From Flavobacterium defluvii (GTDB lineage: Bacteria > Bacteroidota > Bacteroidia > Flavobacteriales > Flavobacteriaceae), in assembly GCF_900129555.1 (NCBI RefSeq), contig NZ_FQWC01000005.1, forward strand, positions 1 to 64,000: 64,000 bases of DNA, written 5' to 3'. Positions 27,437 through 38,225 of this stretch are shown piece after piece (the stretch's first letter is position 1; every line of letters begins with the position of its first letter). The notes under the pieces were generated by a model that worked only from the letters and a program-made list of their open reading frames with translations, was not told the origin of the DNA and made no database searches. The position numbers and the translations under genes were made by a program.

Positions 27437-29017
27437 TTAGAAGTTAGGTGCTGCTTTATCCCACCAAACTCTTGTTCCTCCGTTGTCTAGTCCTCCAAGT
27501 TTAGCAACTCCTGTAGCAACACCACCAGAGTTTCCAGCTTTTTCTGACTGTACATAGTTGATTCTTCGTACACCTAACTCAGTTGTAATTGTTCCTCCAC
27601 TATAGTTTTTAAGTACAGGGAATAATTTTGGATAACCAGTTCTTCTGTAATCAGACCAAGCTTCTTGTCCTTCTGGGAAGTTAGCAATCCATTTTTGAGT
27701 GATGATTTTTTGAAGTTTTACCTCATTTGATGCAGCAGCATCCCAAGCAATTGTAACATTATTTACAGCTGGAGAATTGTTTACAGGGAAATTAGGATCA
27801 ACATACGCTTTTGGAGTTTTTGTATTATCTGCGATATATGCAGCGGCTCCAGCAGCACCACGCTGCTCAAATGAAGCTGTAATACCTGCTTCGTATAATG
27901 CTTTAGCGTCACTACCTACATTCCATCCTCTTAATGCTCCTTCTGCTCTTAAGAAATAAACTTCTGCAGTAGTCATTAAAACAACTTCTTTAGTTTTAAC
28001 AACAGCTCCAATTCCAGAGAAATCCTGGTGATCAGATTTTGCTGCGATATCAATTCCTGTACGAACTCCTTTGTATTGTCCAGGGAATTGAGTTGATGGA
28101 TCAAAATAAGTTTCGATTCTAGGATCTTGGTATCCACCCATAATTGACTCCATATCAGCAGACATACGAATATCTAACCAAGCACCGCTAATTGTTGAAA
28201 TTGGGTTATTATATACCGGAGATACAATTTTAAATAAATCCGCATTTGTTGTAAATACTCCAAACTTTTGAGCAACAGCTTTTTCTGCCTGAGTTTTTGC
28301 TAATGCAGGGTTTATTTTCACAATACGCATTGCTAATCTTAAACGTAAACTATTTGCAAATTTAACCCATGCTTTATAGTCTCCTTTGTAGTTAGATAAA
28401 TCTGTAGATTCAAAACTTGTAGCTTCACCAGCATCAACTCTTTTAGTTAATTCTGTTACAGCAAAATCTAATTCGCTGAACATTTGGTTGTAAACTTCTT
28501 CTTGTGAATCGTATTCGATTGTAGATTCAGTCGACCCAAATTTAGAATAAATAATTGGTCCAAAAGTATCTGTTAATCTGTGCATTCCTTCTACTTTCAG
28601 GATTAATGACAATGCATAAAACTGATCGTATTTTCCTTTTGATTTTTGAGCAATATCATATGCATTAAACATTACATTACTGTATGCATAATCCCATATA
28701 AATCCGTTCCAGCCATCAACTAATGCATAAGTCGTATTATTTATTCCTCCTGCAAATCCTGTAGGCGTTGCCATGTAACCAGACCAAATATCACTATTTA
28801 AGTTTTGCTGTAATTGATACACCCATTCTGGAGTGTATACGTAAATGTTATTAAACATTGGAGCAAAACCTCCTTTAATATGGTTAAAATCCTGTTCAAA
28901 TAATTCTGGTGTAATACCGTTAGGATTGGTATTTATTTCTTCAAAATCTCCTGTACAACCTACTGCTGCAAGCAATGACATACAGATAGCTGCTTTTGTT
29001 ATTTTATTTAGTTTCAT
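27437..29017 (-). CDS. cusDII: SusD-like chitooligosaccharide-binding lipoprotein (CusDII)
   Basis: This 526-residue protein starts MKLNKITKAAICMSLLAAVGC, a lipoprotein signal with the lipid-anchoring Cys at 21, followed by the SusD-like TGDFEEINTNPNG. TPR-like helices follow (YALSLILKVEGMHRLTDTFGPI; YKAWVKFANSLRLRLAMRI), with the typical C-terminal WIANFPEGQEAWSDYRRTGYP. Proteins of this family cap a SusC channel on the cell surface and capture glycans; here the ligand should be chitooligosaccharides given the locus. It lies 10 nt after the paired SusC gene. Confidence 0.94.
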   Translation of the reverse strand: MKLNKITKAAICMSLLAAVGCTGDFEEINTNPNGITPELFEQDFNHIKGGFAPMFNNIYVYTPEWVYQLQQNLNSDIWSGYMATPTGFAGGINNTTYALVDGWNGFIWDYAYSNVMFNAYDIAQKSKGKYDQFYALSLILKVEGMHRLTDTFGPIIYSKFGSTESTIEYDSQEEVYNQMFSELDFAVTELTKRVDAGEATSFESTDLSNYKGDYKAWVKFANSLRLRLAMRIVKINPALAKTQAEKAVAQKFGVFTTNADLFKIVSPVYNNPISTISGAWLDIRMSADMESIMGGYQDPRIETYFDPSTQFPGQYKGVRTGIDIAAKSDHQDFSGIGAVVKTKEVVLMTTAEVYFLRAEGALRGWNVGSDAKALYEAGITASFEQRGAAGAAAYIADNTKTPKAYVDPNFPVNNSPAVNNVTIAWDAAASNEVKLQKIITQKWIANFPEGQEAWSDYRRTGYPKLFPVLKNYSGGTITTELGVRRINYVQSEKAGNSGGVATGVAKLGGLDNGGTRVWWDKAAPNF

Positions 29018-29027
29018 GTTTTTAGTA

Positions 29028-32000
29028 TTAGAAAGTTACATTTAAATTAAGACCGATACTTCTTGTAGATGGTAATCCGTAAATATCAACACCTTGTAAT
29101 CCTTCGCCTGTACTTAATGCAATGTTTGGATCAAACGGAGCATCTTTATAAATAAAGAATAGGTTTCTTGCTATTAATGAAATACTAGCCGTTTGAATAA
29201 ATGGTAATTTTTTAGCATTGAAATTATATCCGATAGAAATTTCTCTTACACTAACATTTGTAGCATCATAAACATATTCTCCAGTAATCCCTGCTCTACC
29301 ACCAACCTGAGTATAGTATAATTGTGCATCCATTGTTGAAACCGGAGTTCCGTCGCTTGCTCTAACTGCGTTTACTTTTACACCACCAGCATTTCTTGCA
29401 TCACCAGTTGCTCTAGATACACCAAATGCATCGTTTTGAGCTTGAGTTAAACTCATTACTTCACCACCAAAACGTCCGTCAATTAAAACATTTGCGAAGA
29501 ATGAACCTACTTTAAATGAGTTAGAGAAACCTAACATGAAATCTGGATTAGAATTTCCAACTTCTTCAAAATCTGTTTTTTGAATAGTTCCATCATCATT
29601 TAACAACATTCTTCCCTGAGCATCTTTTTTGATGTTTATACCTTCAATAACCCCAAACGGTCTTCCTTCAATTAAAGCATATCTGTAACTGTTTACACCT
29701 GCTTCTGTTAAGTTTACTCTTCCTCCTAATTCAGTTGGAATTTCTTTTACTTTATTTTTGTTTTGTGAATAGTTTACGCTTGCATCCCAAGAGAATTTTT
29801 CTCCTCTAAAGATTCCTGCTGTAACAACTGCCTCAAAACCTTTGTTTTCAATACTACCAGCGTTAATTCCGTAGAAATCAACACCAAGTGCATTTCCTTT
29901 TGGAGCAACAACTTGTAAATATTGGTTTTTAGTTTCTGAGTTGTAGTATGATAATTCAAAATTGAATCTGTTATTGAAAAGTCTCCACTCAGTACCAAGC
30001 TCATACTCTGATTTTAATTCTGGTTTTAATGAAGTTCCTTCTTTTGGAGCCACTTTTGGTTTCGGATCCGTAACACCAGGAGTGTAGTAGTAAGTTGGAA
30101 CTGTTACGAAAGGATAAATATCATTTCCTACCTCTGCATAAGTTGCACGAACTTTACCATAATTAATAAACTCAGGCATAGTAACCATTTCACTAAGAAT
30201 AGCTGTTAAACCTACAGATGGATAGAAATATCCTGCATCTTTTGTATTAACTAAAGTTGATGACCAGTCATTTCTAGCAGCAAGATCTAAGAATAACATA
30301 TCTCTGTACCCAAAAGTTGTAGCAGCAAATACTGATTGTACTTCTTTTTGATTATCAATTGTTTGGTAGTTTCCAGAATTGTTGTTGAAGTTTTGTAATG
30401 TAAACCAGTTAGCATATTTTAAACCTCCACCAATTCCTGAATCAAGGATGGTTTTTTGATTTCCTAAAGTATTATTAACACTTGTACCTACGTTTGCGTT
30501 AAAACTAAAGTTTTCTCCAATTTTTGTATTGATCGTTGCAATTAAATCTGCATAACGTTGTGTACTTAATGTATTTTCTACATAATATCTACCATTGATA
30601 TGAGAAATTGTTCCTTGCGTAGTAGCGTAGATTTTTTTGTCGAAACCACTCTCAATTCTATTATAGCTATATCTTGCAGCAATGCTTAACCAATTGTTTG
30701 CTTTATAAGTTAAAGATAACGCTCCATTGAAAAAGTTGTTTTTATCTTCAGATTTATTTCTGTTGATTCCCCAATATGGATTTTGCATAATATCTCTATT
30801 AGTCATCCAGTTTTGAGCCATTAAGTTTCTGTTTGGATCAAAAACTTCGAAATTATTTTTATAATAATTGAAGTCATTTCCTCTTGGCATTAAATAAACT
30901 CCTGTAAGCGGGTTGAAATAGAAACCGTTAACTGGTTTATTGATGATTGTTTGAGAAGTATAATTTGCATTTGCAGCAAAAAGAAGTTTATCATCAAAGA
31001 ATTTAGCAGTCTGACGAATACCAAAGTTATTTTTCTTAATACTGTTTCCTGGCATAACACCTTGTCCTGAAGTATTAGAGTAAGTAAATGCTGTAGAAGA
31101 ATTTTCAGCTGCAGTAGAATAACCAACTGATGTAATTTGAGTATTTCCTGTTTCGAAGAAATCTTTTACATGATCTTTTGTTTTTTGTTTTGCTCCCCAG
31201 CTTTCGTCAGCTCCTGGTGCTGCGATATAATCACTTTGGAATTTTGGTAAATAAGCAGCACTTTCAAAAGTTGTTACCGATGAAACAGTAAGTAATGGTT
31301 TTCCAGCTTTTGCTTTTTTAGAAGATAACAAAATAACACCATTTGCTCCCTGGCTACCGTATAATACAGAAGCTGCAGCACCTTTTAAAACTGTCATTCC
31401 TTCGTAATCATCAGGATTGATAAGCGAAACAACATCCCCTCCATCACGGTTTCCAGTAGCAGTACTACCAAAACTGTCATTTGGCTGTCCTGAAGTACCA
31501 TTATACAAAGGAATACCATCAATAACATATAAAGGCTGGTTATTAGAAACAGAAGAGTTACCACGAATAACTACTTTTGTAGATCCACCTGTACCACTTG
31601 AACTTTTAGTTACAGCAACACCAGCAATTTTACCTGCAATAGTATTAATAACGTTTACGTCTCTTACTCTTGTTAACTCTTCACCTTTAAGTTCCTGAGC
31701 TGCATAAGTTAACGATTTTCTTGTTTTCTTGATACCTAATGACGTTACAACAACCTCTGTAAGTGCATTTGATGCCGCTATCTGCATTTTCACATTAATT
31801 GTAGCAGCATCGCCTACAACTATACTTTGTGTTTCAAGACCAACATAGCTAAAAACTAATGTTTGTCCTTTTTGAACCTCAATTGAGTACAATCCGTCAA
31901 AATCGGTAGTAGCACCTTTTTGACCTCCTTGTACAGCAACAGATGCACCTGGTAATGGCATCCCATCAGAATCTGTAATCACACCTTTAACATTTTTTAC

Positions 32001-32060
32001 CTGAGCAAGCGAAACCTGCGCAGTAAAAACAATCATAAAGATTAAGAAAATTTTTTTCAT
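29028..32060 (-). CDS. cusCII: SusC-like TonB-dependent outer-membrane transporter (CusCII)
   Basis: This 1,010-residue protein has a signal peptide (residues 1-19), a carboxypeptidase-regulatory-like N-terminal domain (about 23-100; [20 protein letters not shown]), the TonB-box/plug junction ([11 protein letters not shown]), a plug domain ([32 protein letters not shown]) and a 22-strand-type beta barrel ending [10 protein letters not shown]. It would import chitooligosaccharides using TonB energy together with the SusD partner. It is the first gene of operon 2 and has its own upstream 27-bp element at 32146-32172. Confidence 0.95.
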   Translation of the reverse strand: MKKIFLIFMIVFTAQVSLAQVKNVKGVITDSDGMPLPGASVAVQGGQKGATTDFDGLYSIEVQKGQTLVFSYVGLETQSIVVGDAATINVKMQIAASNALTEVVVTSLGIKKTRKSLTYAAQELKGEELTRVRDVNVINTIAGKIAGVAVTKSSSGTGGSTKVVIRGNSSVSNNQPLYVIDGIPLYNGTSGQPNDSFGSTATGNRDGGDVVSLINPDDYEGMTVLKGAAASVLYGSQGANGVILLSSKKAKAGKPLLTVSSVTTFESAAYLPKFQSDYIAAPGADESWGAKQKTKDHVKDFFETGNTQITSVGYSTAAENSSTAFTYSNTSGQGVMPGNSIKKNNFGIRQTAKFFDDKLLFAANANYTSQTIINKPVNGFYFNPLTGVYLMPRGNDFNYYKNNFEVFDPNRNLMAQNWMTNRDIMQNPYWGINRNKSEDKNNFFNGALSLTYKANNWLSIAARYSYNRIESGFDKKIYATTQGTISHINGRYYVENTLSTQRYADLIATINTKIGENFSFNANVGTSVNNTLGNQKTILDSGIGGGLKYANWFTLQNFNNNSGNYQTIDNQKEVQSVFAATTFGYRDMLFLDLAARNDWSSTLVNTKDAGYFYPSVGLTAILSEMVTMPEFINYGKVRATYAEVGNDIYPFVTVPTYYYTPGVTDPKPKVAPKEGTSLKPELKSEYELGTEWRLFNNRFNFELSYYNSETKNQYLQVVAPKGNALGVDFYGINAGSIENKGFEAVVTAGIFRGEKFSWDASVNYSQNKNKVKEIPTELGGRVNLTEAGVNSYRYALIEGRPFGVIEGINIKKDAQGRMLLNDDGTIQKTDFEEVGNSNPDFMLGFSNSFKVGSFFANVLIDGRFGGEVMSLTQAQNDAFGVSRATGDARNAGGVKVNAVRASDGTPVSTMDAQLYYTQVGGRAGITGEYVYDATNVSVREISIGYNFNAKKLPFIQTASISLIARNLFFIYKDAPFDPNIALSTGEGLQGVDIYGLPSTRSIGLNLNVTF

Positions 32061-32145
32061 GTTTATTTATTTTGTTAGTTATGAGGTAAAATTATTCTTA
32101 AGGGATTGTTAAAAAAAATATATTATACAAACAGCTGCTTTTTTT

Positions 32146-32172
32146 AAACGAACGACATAAATCATTCAATAA
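32146..32172 (-). promoter_or_regulatory. 27-bp candidate operator of the cusCII operon
   Basis: On the minus strand: TTGAAT, a 7-nt spacer, then GTCGTTCGTT. The same arrangement with identical spacing occurs upstream of cusCI (38305-38331) and of the MFS permease (40268-40294). The proximal edge is 85 nt from the cusCII ATG. Two half-sites spaced like this suit a LytTR-type regulator such as the one encoded at 39530. Confidence 0.75.
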
Positions 32173-32307
32173 TCCGTTACTCGAAAACGTATTCGTTTCT
32201 ATTAAAAGCACTATTTTACCCATTTACGTACATTTTATTTTAAAAAATTTACAATTCTTTAAAAAATATTTAAATACAGCAAACATTTAGGAATCTGATA
32301 TTTATAT

Positions 32308-32350
32308 AAAAAAAATCGCTTCATCTTAATTTACAATTAAAAGAAGCGAA
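32308..32350 (-). terminator. Terminator of the cusCI-cusDI-chiB operon
   Basis: TCGCTTC (32316-32322) pairs with GAAGCGA (32343-32349), with partial inner pairing of TTAAT and ATTAAA. On the minus strand eight T follow. It lies about 40 nt past the chiB stop codon. Confidence 0.85.
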
Positions 32351-32388
32351 AAAACTTATTAATTTCAAAAGCACGTAAGAGTTCTTTT

Positions 32389-33414
32389 TTAGTTGCCGCA
32401 GCTACCCGAAGTTTTAAATTTTAAAGCACTATATTTTTTATGAATAACATCCAGCAAAGAATATTCGCCAAAAGAGTCTTGTGCTAATTCCCAAATCATT
32501 ATTCCACCGGTATTTTCAGCAGCGTATTCGACTTTTCTGGAAATTGTGGGTCTGCCATTATAGTATAGTTTTCCTATTTCATCCTGATCTGCAAATTGTG
32601 TCCCAGCTTCAACAATCTGCCCGAAAGTAGAACTTGTAACAGGTGAAAATGTAAAATTATATCCGTAAAAAGGAACTCCAAGTGTTAATTTTTCACTTGA
32701 AACATTTTGCTGTTTATGCCAAAATTCAATTCCGTTTTTTGCAAATTCGAAAGAACTGTGCTGTTCCACTTTAGTTGGACTCCACGGTCCAGTACTATCA
32801 TACGCCATTACATTTATAAAATCAAAAGCGTTTAATGCTGCTGAATTTATATTTTCAAATCTGGTACTATTGGGTAAAGCTGCGGTTAGAAGTTTTTTAT
32901 TTTCAACTAAAACTTTCTTTAATTCAACTACAAAACCACTATAACCAGAAGTTACAGCATCCCATTCAAGATCAACATCTACTCCATCTAAATTATGGTC
33001 CGTTACAAACTTTATAATGTTTTGAATAAATGCCGGTCGGTTTTCGGGTTTATCAATCAAAAATGACCAATTTGCTGCCTGTTCTTCAGAAATAACTCCG
33101 CCTGCGAGCGAGATACTTACAATAAGATTGGGATTAACTGATTTGGCATATTTAACTACTGCGTCAATATCTCCTTCAAAAACTATATTTCCACCTTTAT
33201 CCGGATTTGCAAAAGCGATATTTAAATGTGTTAATTTACAAAACTGGATCGAAGTTATTTTACTGAAACTGTCTGTAGATAAATATCCAACTACTCTTGC
33301 TGTTTTAGTTTTTGAATCTTCTGGATCACGCTCTTTTTCGTTTGTACAGCTATATACTGAAAAAAGAGAACTTATATAAAAAAGGATGCCTAATAAGGCT
33401 TTATTTTTTATCAT
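32389..33414 (-). CDS. chiB: ChiB: surface GH18 chitinase lipoprotein
   Basis: This 341-residue protein has a lipoprotein signal (ALLGILFYISSLFSVYSC; Cys23). One GH18 domain fills the rest: TARVVGYLSTD, KLTHLNIAFANP, LIVSISLAGG, then the catalytic LDGVDVDLEWDA with Glu as the acid, LTAALPNS, INVMAYDSTGPW, LTLGVPFYGYNF and GGIMIWELAQD. It should release oligosaccharides at the cell surface next to the SusCD importers. It is the third gene of operon 1, 68 nt after cusDI, and a 13-bp inverted repeat brackets its start codon (33386-33458). Confidence 0.95.
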   Translation of the reverse strand: MIKNKALLGILFYISSLFSVYSCTNEKERDPEDSKTKTARVVGYLSTDSFSKITSIQFCKLTHLNIAFANPDKGGNIVFEGDIDAVVKYAKSVNPNLIVSISLAGGVISEEQAANWSFLIDKPENRPAFIQNIIKFVTDHNLDGVDVDLEWDAVTSGYSGFVVELKKVLVENKKLLTAALPNSTRFENINSAALNAFDFINVMAYDSTGPWSPTKVEQHSSFEFAKNGIEFWHKQQNVSSEKLTLGVPFYGYNFTFSPVTSSTFGQIVEAGTQFADQDEIGKLYYNGRPTISRKVEYAAENTGGIMIWELAQDSFGEYSLLDVIHKKYSALKFKTSGSCGN

Positions 33415-33458
33415 AATTTTAAATTTAATTAGAATGAAAATATGACCTTATTAGGCAT
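33386..33458 (-). other. Inverted repeat bracketing the chiB start codon
   Basis: ATGCCTAATAAGG (33386-33398, inside chiB codons 6-10) is perfectly complementary to CCTTATTAGGCAT (33446-33458, upstream of the start). The 47-nt loop contains the ATG (33412-33414) and its leader. In mRNA this would place the chiB initiation site in a large hairpin loop. Confidence 0.7.
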
Positions 33459-33482
33459 AACTTTATATGTTTAGGATTTTAT

Positions 33483-35006
33483 TTAGTTTGCATCCCACCA
33501 AACTTTATTCAACCAGTCATTTGTTCCTCCCATTCTTGATAATGCTTCTTTATAGTTTTTCTCGTTTTTCTGCATTTCATCATTAGGATAATACAAACGT
33601 TTTGGTGTAACTCCTCCTGTTTCAGAATCTGGATTTGTAATTGGAATTAATACAGGGAATCCAGTTCTTCTCCAGTTTGAATAAGCTTCAATACTATTAA
33701 AGATATAAGTAATCCAAAGCTGTGTAGAAATTTGTTTCATTTCTTGTCCTGCTACTAAAGGTTTTGCATTTAAATACGTATCAATAGCTGCCTGAGTTGC
33801 CGGTGTTGCTCCATAAATTTCTAATTGCTTAATACCTGCTTCAACTCCTTTTCTATAATAATCTGCCGCAGAACCTGAAACCCATCCTCTAAATGCAGCT
33901 TCAGCAAGTAATAATTGAGATTCTGAATAACTTACATGTAAGAAAGGTGTTGTTTTTTGTTTGAAATAAGACTGAATTCCAGATGTTGAACTTGCTCCCA
34001 TTGGAACTTCCCATTGAAACAATCCTGGTTTTACTCCTTCATAAGGTGTTTCACCTGGCTGTAATGGCGCTCCCCAAGCAAGGCTGCTTGTTGTTTTAGG
34101 AGTTGCGTACATTGGTAATCTTGGATCTCCGTTGTCTCTCAAAAAGTCAATTACCAAAGTACTAAAGTGATCTCCGTTTTCATTTCCTACAAGTGCATAT
34201 GCTAATCCATTTCCTCTAAAATCAATCGACGCTGGATCATCATTAAAAGTAGCATCTAAGTGTTTCATAATACAGTTATCAGCATTGCTTGTAAAAACTC
34301 CTGCCGCTAAAGCAGCTTTTACCTGTTTTTCTGCTTCTGCCGGTTTAACTTCAGAAATTCTCATTCCAAGACGTAATCTCAATGTATTGGCTAATTTTTT
34401 CCATTTAGAAATATCTCCACCATAGAATAAATCTCCTTTTACAGATCCGCCATTAGCATTTAATTGATTGTGAGCTTCTTCTAGATCGTGGAAGAATGAA
34501 GTATAGATTTCTTCCTGTGTATCGTATCTTGGCGTTACAATTCCTTTAGAGAAACCTAATCCAGCTTCAGAATAAGGGATATCTCCATAAATATCAGTAA
34601 TACGCTGTGCTACCATTACTCTCATAATTTTAGCAACGGCATTCATATTTACAGCAGCTGGATCTCCACTTGTTTTATCCAAAATATCCACCACGTTTTT
34701 TAATTCATTTTGATAACCGTTTCTCCAAAGAGCGGTTGCGTAACCATCATCTTTTTTGAATTTACTTCCAAACTCCGTTACGTTCCATGCTCCTGCATAA
34801 TGCTGCACAAAACCTCCTGAATAAATTAAATTGGTTCTCCATTGGTAGAATCCGTCACCCGACATACACAATTGGGTAAACGTAAGCTGCCCAGCCGGAT
34901 TTGCTGATAACGCAACCGGATCTTTTTCCAGTTCGTCAAAATTATCGGTACAGCCTACTGCAGTAAACAATGTGAGTGCGGCTATAATTATTTGTTTAAA
35001 TTTCAT
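33483..35006 (-). CDS. cusDI: SusD-like chitooligosaccharide-binding lipoprotein (CusDI)
   Basis: This 507-residue SusD-family protein starts MKFKQIIIAALTLFTAVGC (lipid-anchoring Cys at 19), then TDNFDELEKDPVAL. Helical SusD features include VNMNAVAKIMRVMVAQRITDIYGDIPYSEA, WKKLANTLRLRLGMRI and the closing WITYIFNSIEAYSNWRRTGFP. It is 12 nt downstream of the SusC partner and upstream of chiB, so it should cap the CusCI transporter and bind chitin fragments. It differs clearly in sequence from CusDII, so the two pairs may prefer different ligand lengths (inference). Confidence 0.94.
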   Translation of the reverse strand: MKFKQIIIAALTLFTAVGCTDNFDELEKDPVALSANPAGQLTFTQLCMSGDGFYQWRTNLIYSGGFVQHYAGAWNVTEFGSKFKKDDGYATALWRNGYQNELKNVVDILDKTSGDPAAVNMNAVAKIMRVMVAQRITDIYGDIPYSEAGLGFSKGIVTPRYDTQEEIYTSFFHDLEEAHNQLNANGGSVKGDLFYGGDISKWKKLANTLRLRLGMRISEVKPAEAEKQVKAALAAGVFTSNADNCIMKHLDATFNDDPASIDFRGNGLAYALVGNENGDHFSTLVIDFLRDNGDPRLPMYATPKTTSSLAWGAPLQPGETPYEGVKPGLFQWEVPMGASSTSGIQSYFKQKTTPFLHVSYSESQLLLAEAAFRGWVSGSAADYYRKGVEAGIKQLEIYGATPATQAAIDTYLNAKPLVAGQEMKQISTQLWITYIFNSIEAYSNWRRTGFPVLIPITNPDSETGGVTPKRLYYPNDEMQKNEKNYKEALSRMGGTNDWLNKVWWDAN

Positions 35007-35018
35007 AATTTCTTTTTT

Positions 35019-38000
35019 TTAGAATGCAACTTTAATATTAAACCCGTACGATTGTCTAAATGGCAGTGAACCATATTCAAAACCTTGTCCGTTTCCAGAA
35101 GTATACATTGATTCTGGGTCAATATTTGGAAGATCTTTATTAAAAGTTAATAGGTTTCTGGCAAATGCCGAAACATAAATTGAACTAATTTTTGAATCTC
35201 CAAAAACACTTGATGGAATTGTATATCCTAAACTAATTTCTCTTAGTTTCACATAAGATGCATCATAAACGAATGGCGCCGGTGAGTTGTTGAATACTGT
35301 ATTCCAGTAATCCTGAGGATTAACAGGTTTTGTGTTTTTAACATAAACCGGATTTGCTGCTGTTCCTGTATTTACAACACCTTCTGCAACATAACCTGCT
35401 GTAGGTACCCATGTAGACTGGCTAAAATTAGGATCATTTGCAATAGCTTCTTGTCTTGCATGGTTATACGCATCTCTGCCTTCTGTAGTTACATCCAAAA
35501 GTCCTTTTGTAGCGGCTAATGAATTTGTCATAGAATATACATCCATTCCAAATTTCATATCGATTAAGAACTGAAGTGTGATTCCTTTATAAGTAAATCT
35601 ATTCGTTAAACCAGCAGCCCAGTCAGGAAGTCCTTTTCCTAAAGCTACTTTCTCGTCTGTAAATAAAGGTAAACCATTTGCAGCTACTACTTTGTCTCCA
35701 TTTTCATTTCTTAAGAAATCTCTACCCATAATAGTTCCGTATTGTCCGCCAACTTGTGCCACAACTGCAGCTCCAGCCCAACGTGCTTCAGAAATGGTGT
35801 ACGTATTAATATCTGGATGCAATGAGATAATTGAGTTTTTGTTTTTTGAGAAGTTTAAATCAATTCCCCACTCAAAGTTTGGTGTTTTAATTGGCGTACC
35901 AGATAAAAATACTTCGATACCTTCGTTACGTAATTTTCCGGCATTTACAGAAATATATTCATATCCTGATGTTGCAGATGAAGGTAAATCAAGTGTTTGA
36001 TCTGATGTATCTTCACGATAAACTGTAATATCTGCTCTTAATCTGTTTTTGAAGAAAGCAGTTTCAACTCCAAACTCAATTCCAGTTTTTGACTGATACG
36101 TTAAATTAGGATTTGGTGCTGCAGTATTTTTAATATTTACAACACTCTGCCCGTCATAAGAAGAAAACGTAGTGTAGTTTAACGCATTTTTATAAGCCCC
36201 CGGTGAGTTCGAAACTTGTGCCCATGATGCTCTAAATTTACCATAAGAGAAGGTATCGTTTTGGATATTCAATGCATCTGAGAATACAAATCCTAAAGAT
36301 CCTGCAGGATAAAAAGCACTTTCATCTCCGCTGTAAATTACACTGAACCAATCATTTCTTCCTGTAAACTCAGCATATAAATATCCTTTATAATCTAATT
36401 TTGCAGATCCGTAAACTGAGTTTGTTCTTGTTTTTGTTTCAACCGGAGCATTTTCTGTTTTATTTACAAAGTTACTAATGTACTCTGTTCCCGGCTCGAT
36501 GATTTTTGTTCCAAATCTTGAGTTTTGCTCTCTTCTAAAATCTCTTCTTGCGGTACCTAAAATTCCAGAGAAAGTTAAATCATTTGCTAATTTGATGTTG
36601 CTTAAAGTTGCAATAATATCTGTATTCATTTCTGATACATTGATATTATTTAAACCAAGATATCCTTCGTCTCTTCCCGGCCATGTACTTCCTGCTGCCA
36701 TAAAATCTTTTGAACTAAAAGCATAGGTATCAAGACCTGTTCTGAAAGTTAATGCAAGCCAGTTTTTCAATTGGTAAGTTCCAGTAACATTTCCGATAAA
36801 ACGATTTTTTAAAGATGTATTATGATTTGCTTCTGTTACAAAATATGGGTTTAACAAATAAACATTGCTGTTCCATGGATAAATCTGACCTGTTTCTGCA
36901 TTTTGATAATTTTTCAGCCAAGCCTGGTCAATATTCGGAGCTAAACCGCTTAATGAATACCCAACGTTATTTGGAGAATCTCCAAGAGCTGGTCTGTTAT
37001 TTGTGTTTTCAGCTATATAATTCACATTAGCATCTAATGTAAATTTCTCTGATTTTAATGTAGCATTTAAAGTCGCATCGTTTCTTTCTAATCCAGAATT
37101 TGGCACTACGTCATTATTTTTCAGGTTATTAAAACCAAAACGTACAAATCCGCTGTCATTTCCTCCAGAAACCGCAATTCCGTTTGTAGTTGTAAAACCG
37201 GTTCTAAAGAAATCCTGAATATTATTGTCAACTTTAGCATAAGGTTTCATAGAACCATCAAATATTTTTACCTGCTGTCCAACAGATTCTGAAAATTTAG
37301 GTCCCCATGCATTTGTTGTATAGCCATAAATTTCTGTTGGAGCTTTTGTAGGATCTGGCAGAGCGCCATTTGAACCTGTTCCGTATTCAGACTGATAATC
37401 AGAATACTTTGCGTTCACTCTGTCAAAATTTACTCCACTAGTTAATTCTACTCGAAGTTTTCCTTTACTTCCTTTTTTAGTCGTAATTAAAATTACTCCA
37501 TTCAAAGCTCTTGAACCGTATAAGGCAGCTGCAGCAGCTCCTTTAAGTACCGTTAAACTTTCAATGTTGTTTGGGTTAATACTAGAAATACCGTCTCCGT
37601 TATCACGACCATCAAACCACTTGCTTGTAGCAGCCTGATCGTTATTTAAACCAGAGTTATCAATAGGCACACCATCAACAATATAAAGCGGCTGATTACT
37701 TTCGCCTATACTTGATATACCTCTAATAATAACTCTCGTACTTCCTCCAACACCCGTAGCTGGTATAGAAACATCAACCCCCGCAACTCTTCCTGACAGA
37801 GCTGTAGTAACATTTGTTGTAATAGCTTTGTTTAACTGCTCTCCTTTTACATCCTGAACAGCATAACCCAATTCTTTCTTTTGTCTCTTAATCCCTAACG
37901 CTGTAACAACTACTTCATTTAAGTTTTGTGTGTCCTGACTTAACACCACATTTAACGTTGCAGAAGTACCAACTGTTGCAGTTTTAGTTTTAATACCTAT

Positions 38001-38225
38001 ATACGAAAATATCAAAACATCTCCTGCAGATGCCTGAATCGTATACATACCGTCAAAATCAGTTTGAGTTGCCGTTTTTGTACCTTGAATAAGAATACTT
38101 ACTCCTGGCAGCGGCAATCCGTTTTGATCGCTTACCAAACCTTTGACTGTTTTTACTTGTGCAAGCGAAACCTGCGCCGTAAAGACAACCATAAGGAATA
38201 ACATAATTTGTTTCATTTTTATCAT
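35019..38225 (-). CDS. cusCI: SusC-like TonB-dependent outer-membrane transporter (CusCI)
   Basis: This 1,068-residue protein starts at ATG 38225 or ATG 38216 (MKQIMLFLMVVF). Signal peptide, then a carboxypeptidase-regulatory-like domain (VKGLVSDQNGLPLPGVSILI), NEVVVTALGIKR, a plug (SGRVAGVDVS, GSTRVIIRGISSI, PLYIVDGVPI) and a large beta barrel ending SYGFNIKVAF. It is the first gene of operon 1 with cusDI and chiB. The promoter region is shared with the divergent two-component genes and contains the 27-bp element. In F. johnsoniae the equivalent transporter is, as I recall, the more important of the two for chitin growth. Confidence 0.95.
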   Translation of the reverse strand: MIKMKQIMLFLMVVFTAQVSLAQVKTVKGLVSDQNGLPLPGVSILIQGTKTATQTDFDGMYTIQASAGDVLIFSYIGIKTKTATVGTSATLNVVLSQDTQNLNEVVVTALGIKRQKKELGYAVQDVKGEQLNKAITTNVTTALSGRVAGVDVSIPATGVGGSTRVIIRGISSIGESNQPLYIVDGVPIDNSGLNNDQAATSKWFDGRDNGDGISSINPNNIESLTVLKGAAAAALYGSRALNGVILITTKKGSKGKLRVELTSGVNFDRVNAKYSDYQSEYGTGSNGALPDPTKAPTEIYGYTTNAWGPKFSESVGQQVKIFDGSMKPYAKVDNNIQDFFRTGFTTTNGIAVSGGNDSGFVRFGFNNLKNNDVVPNSGLERNDATLNATLKSEKFTLDANVNYIAENTNNRPALGDSPNNVGYSLSGLAPNIDQAWLKNYQNAETGQIYPWNSNVYLLNPYFVTEANHNTSLKNRFIGNVTGTYQLKNWLALTFRTGLDTYAFSSKDFMAAGSTWPGRDEGYLGLNNINVSEMNTDIIATLSNIKLANDLTFSGILGTARRDFRREQNSRFGTKIIEPGTEYISNFVNKTENAPVETKTRTNSVYGSAKLDYKGYLYAEFTGRNDWFSVIYSGDESAFYPAGSLGFVFSDALNIQNDTFSYGKFRASWAQVSNSPGAYKNALNYTTFSSYDGQSVVNIKNTAAPNPNLTYQSKTGIEFGVETAFFKNRLRADITVYREDTSDQTLDLPSSATSGYEYISVNAGKLRNEGIEVFLSGTPIKTPNFEWGIDLNFSKNKNSIISLHPDINTYTISEARWAGAAVVAQVGGQYGTIMGRDFLRNENGDKVVAANGLPLFTDEKVALGKGLPDWAAGLTNRFTYKGITLQFLIDMKFGMDVYSMTNSLAATKGLLDVTTEGRDAYNHARQEAIANDPNFSQSTWVPTAGYVAEGVVNTGTAANPVYVKNTKPVNPQDYWNTVFNNSPAPFVYDASYVKLREISLGYTIPSSVFGDSKISSIYVSAFARNLLTFNKDLPNIDPESMYTSGNGQGFEYGSLPFRQSYGFNIKVAF

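Larger units (their letters stand above)
32061..32388. other. Intergenic control region between chiB and cusCII
   Basis: This 328-nt gap holds the chiB terminator (32308-32350) and, nearer cusCII, the shared 27-bp element (32146-32172) plus a promoter-like block TTTGTATAATATATTTTTTT (minus strand, about 32112-32133). No gene was found. Confidence 0.75.
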
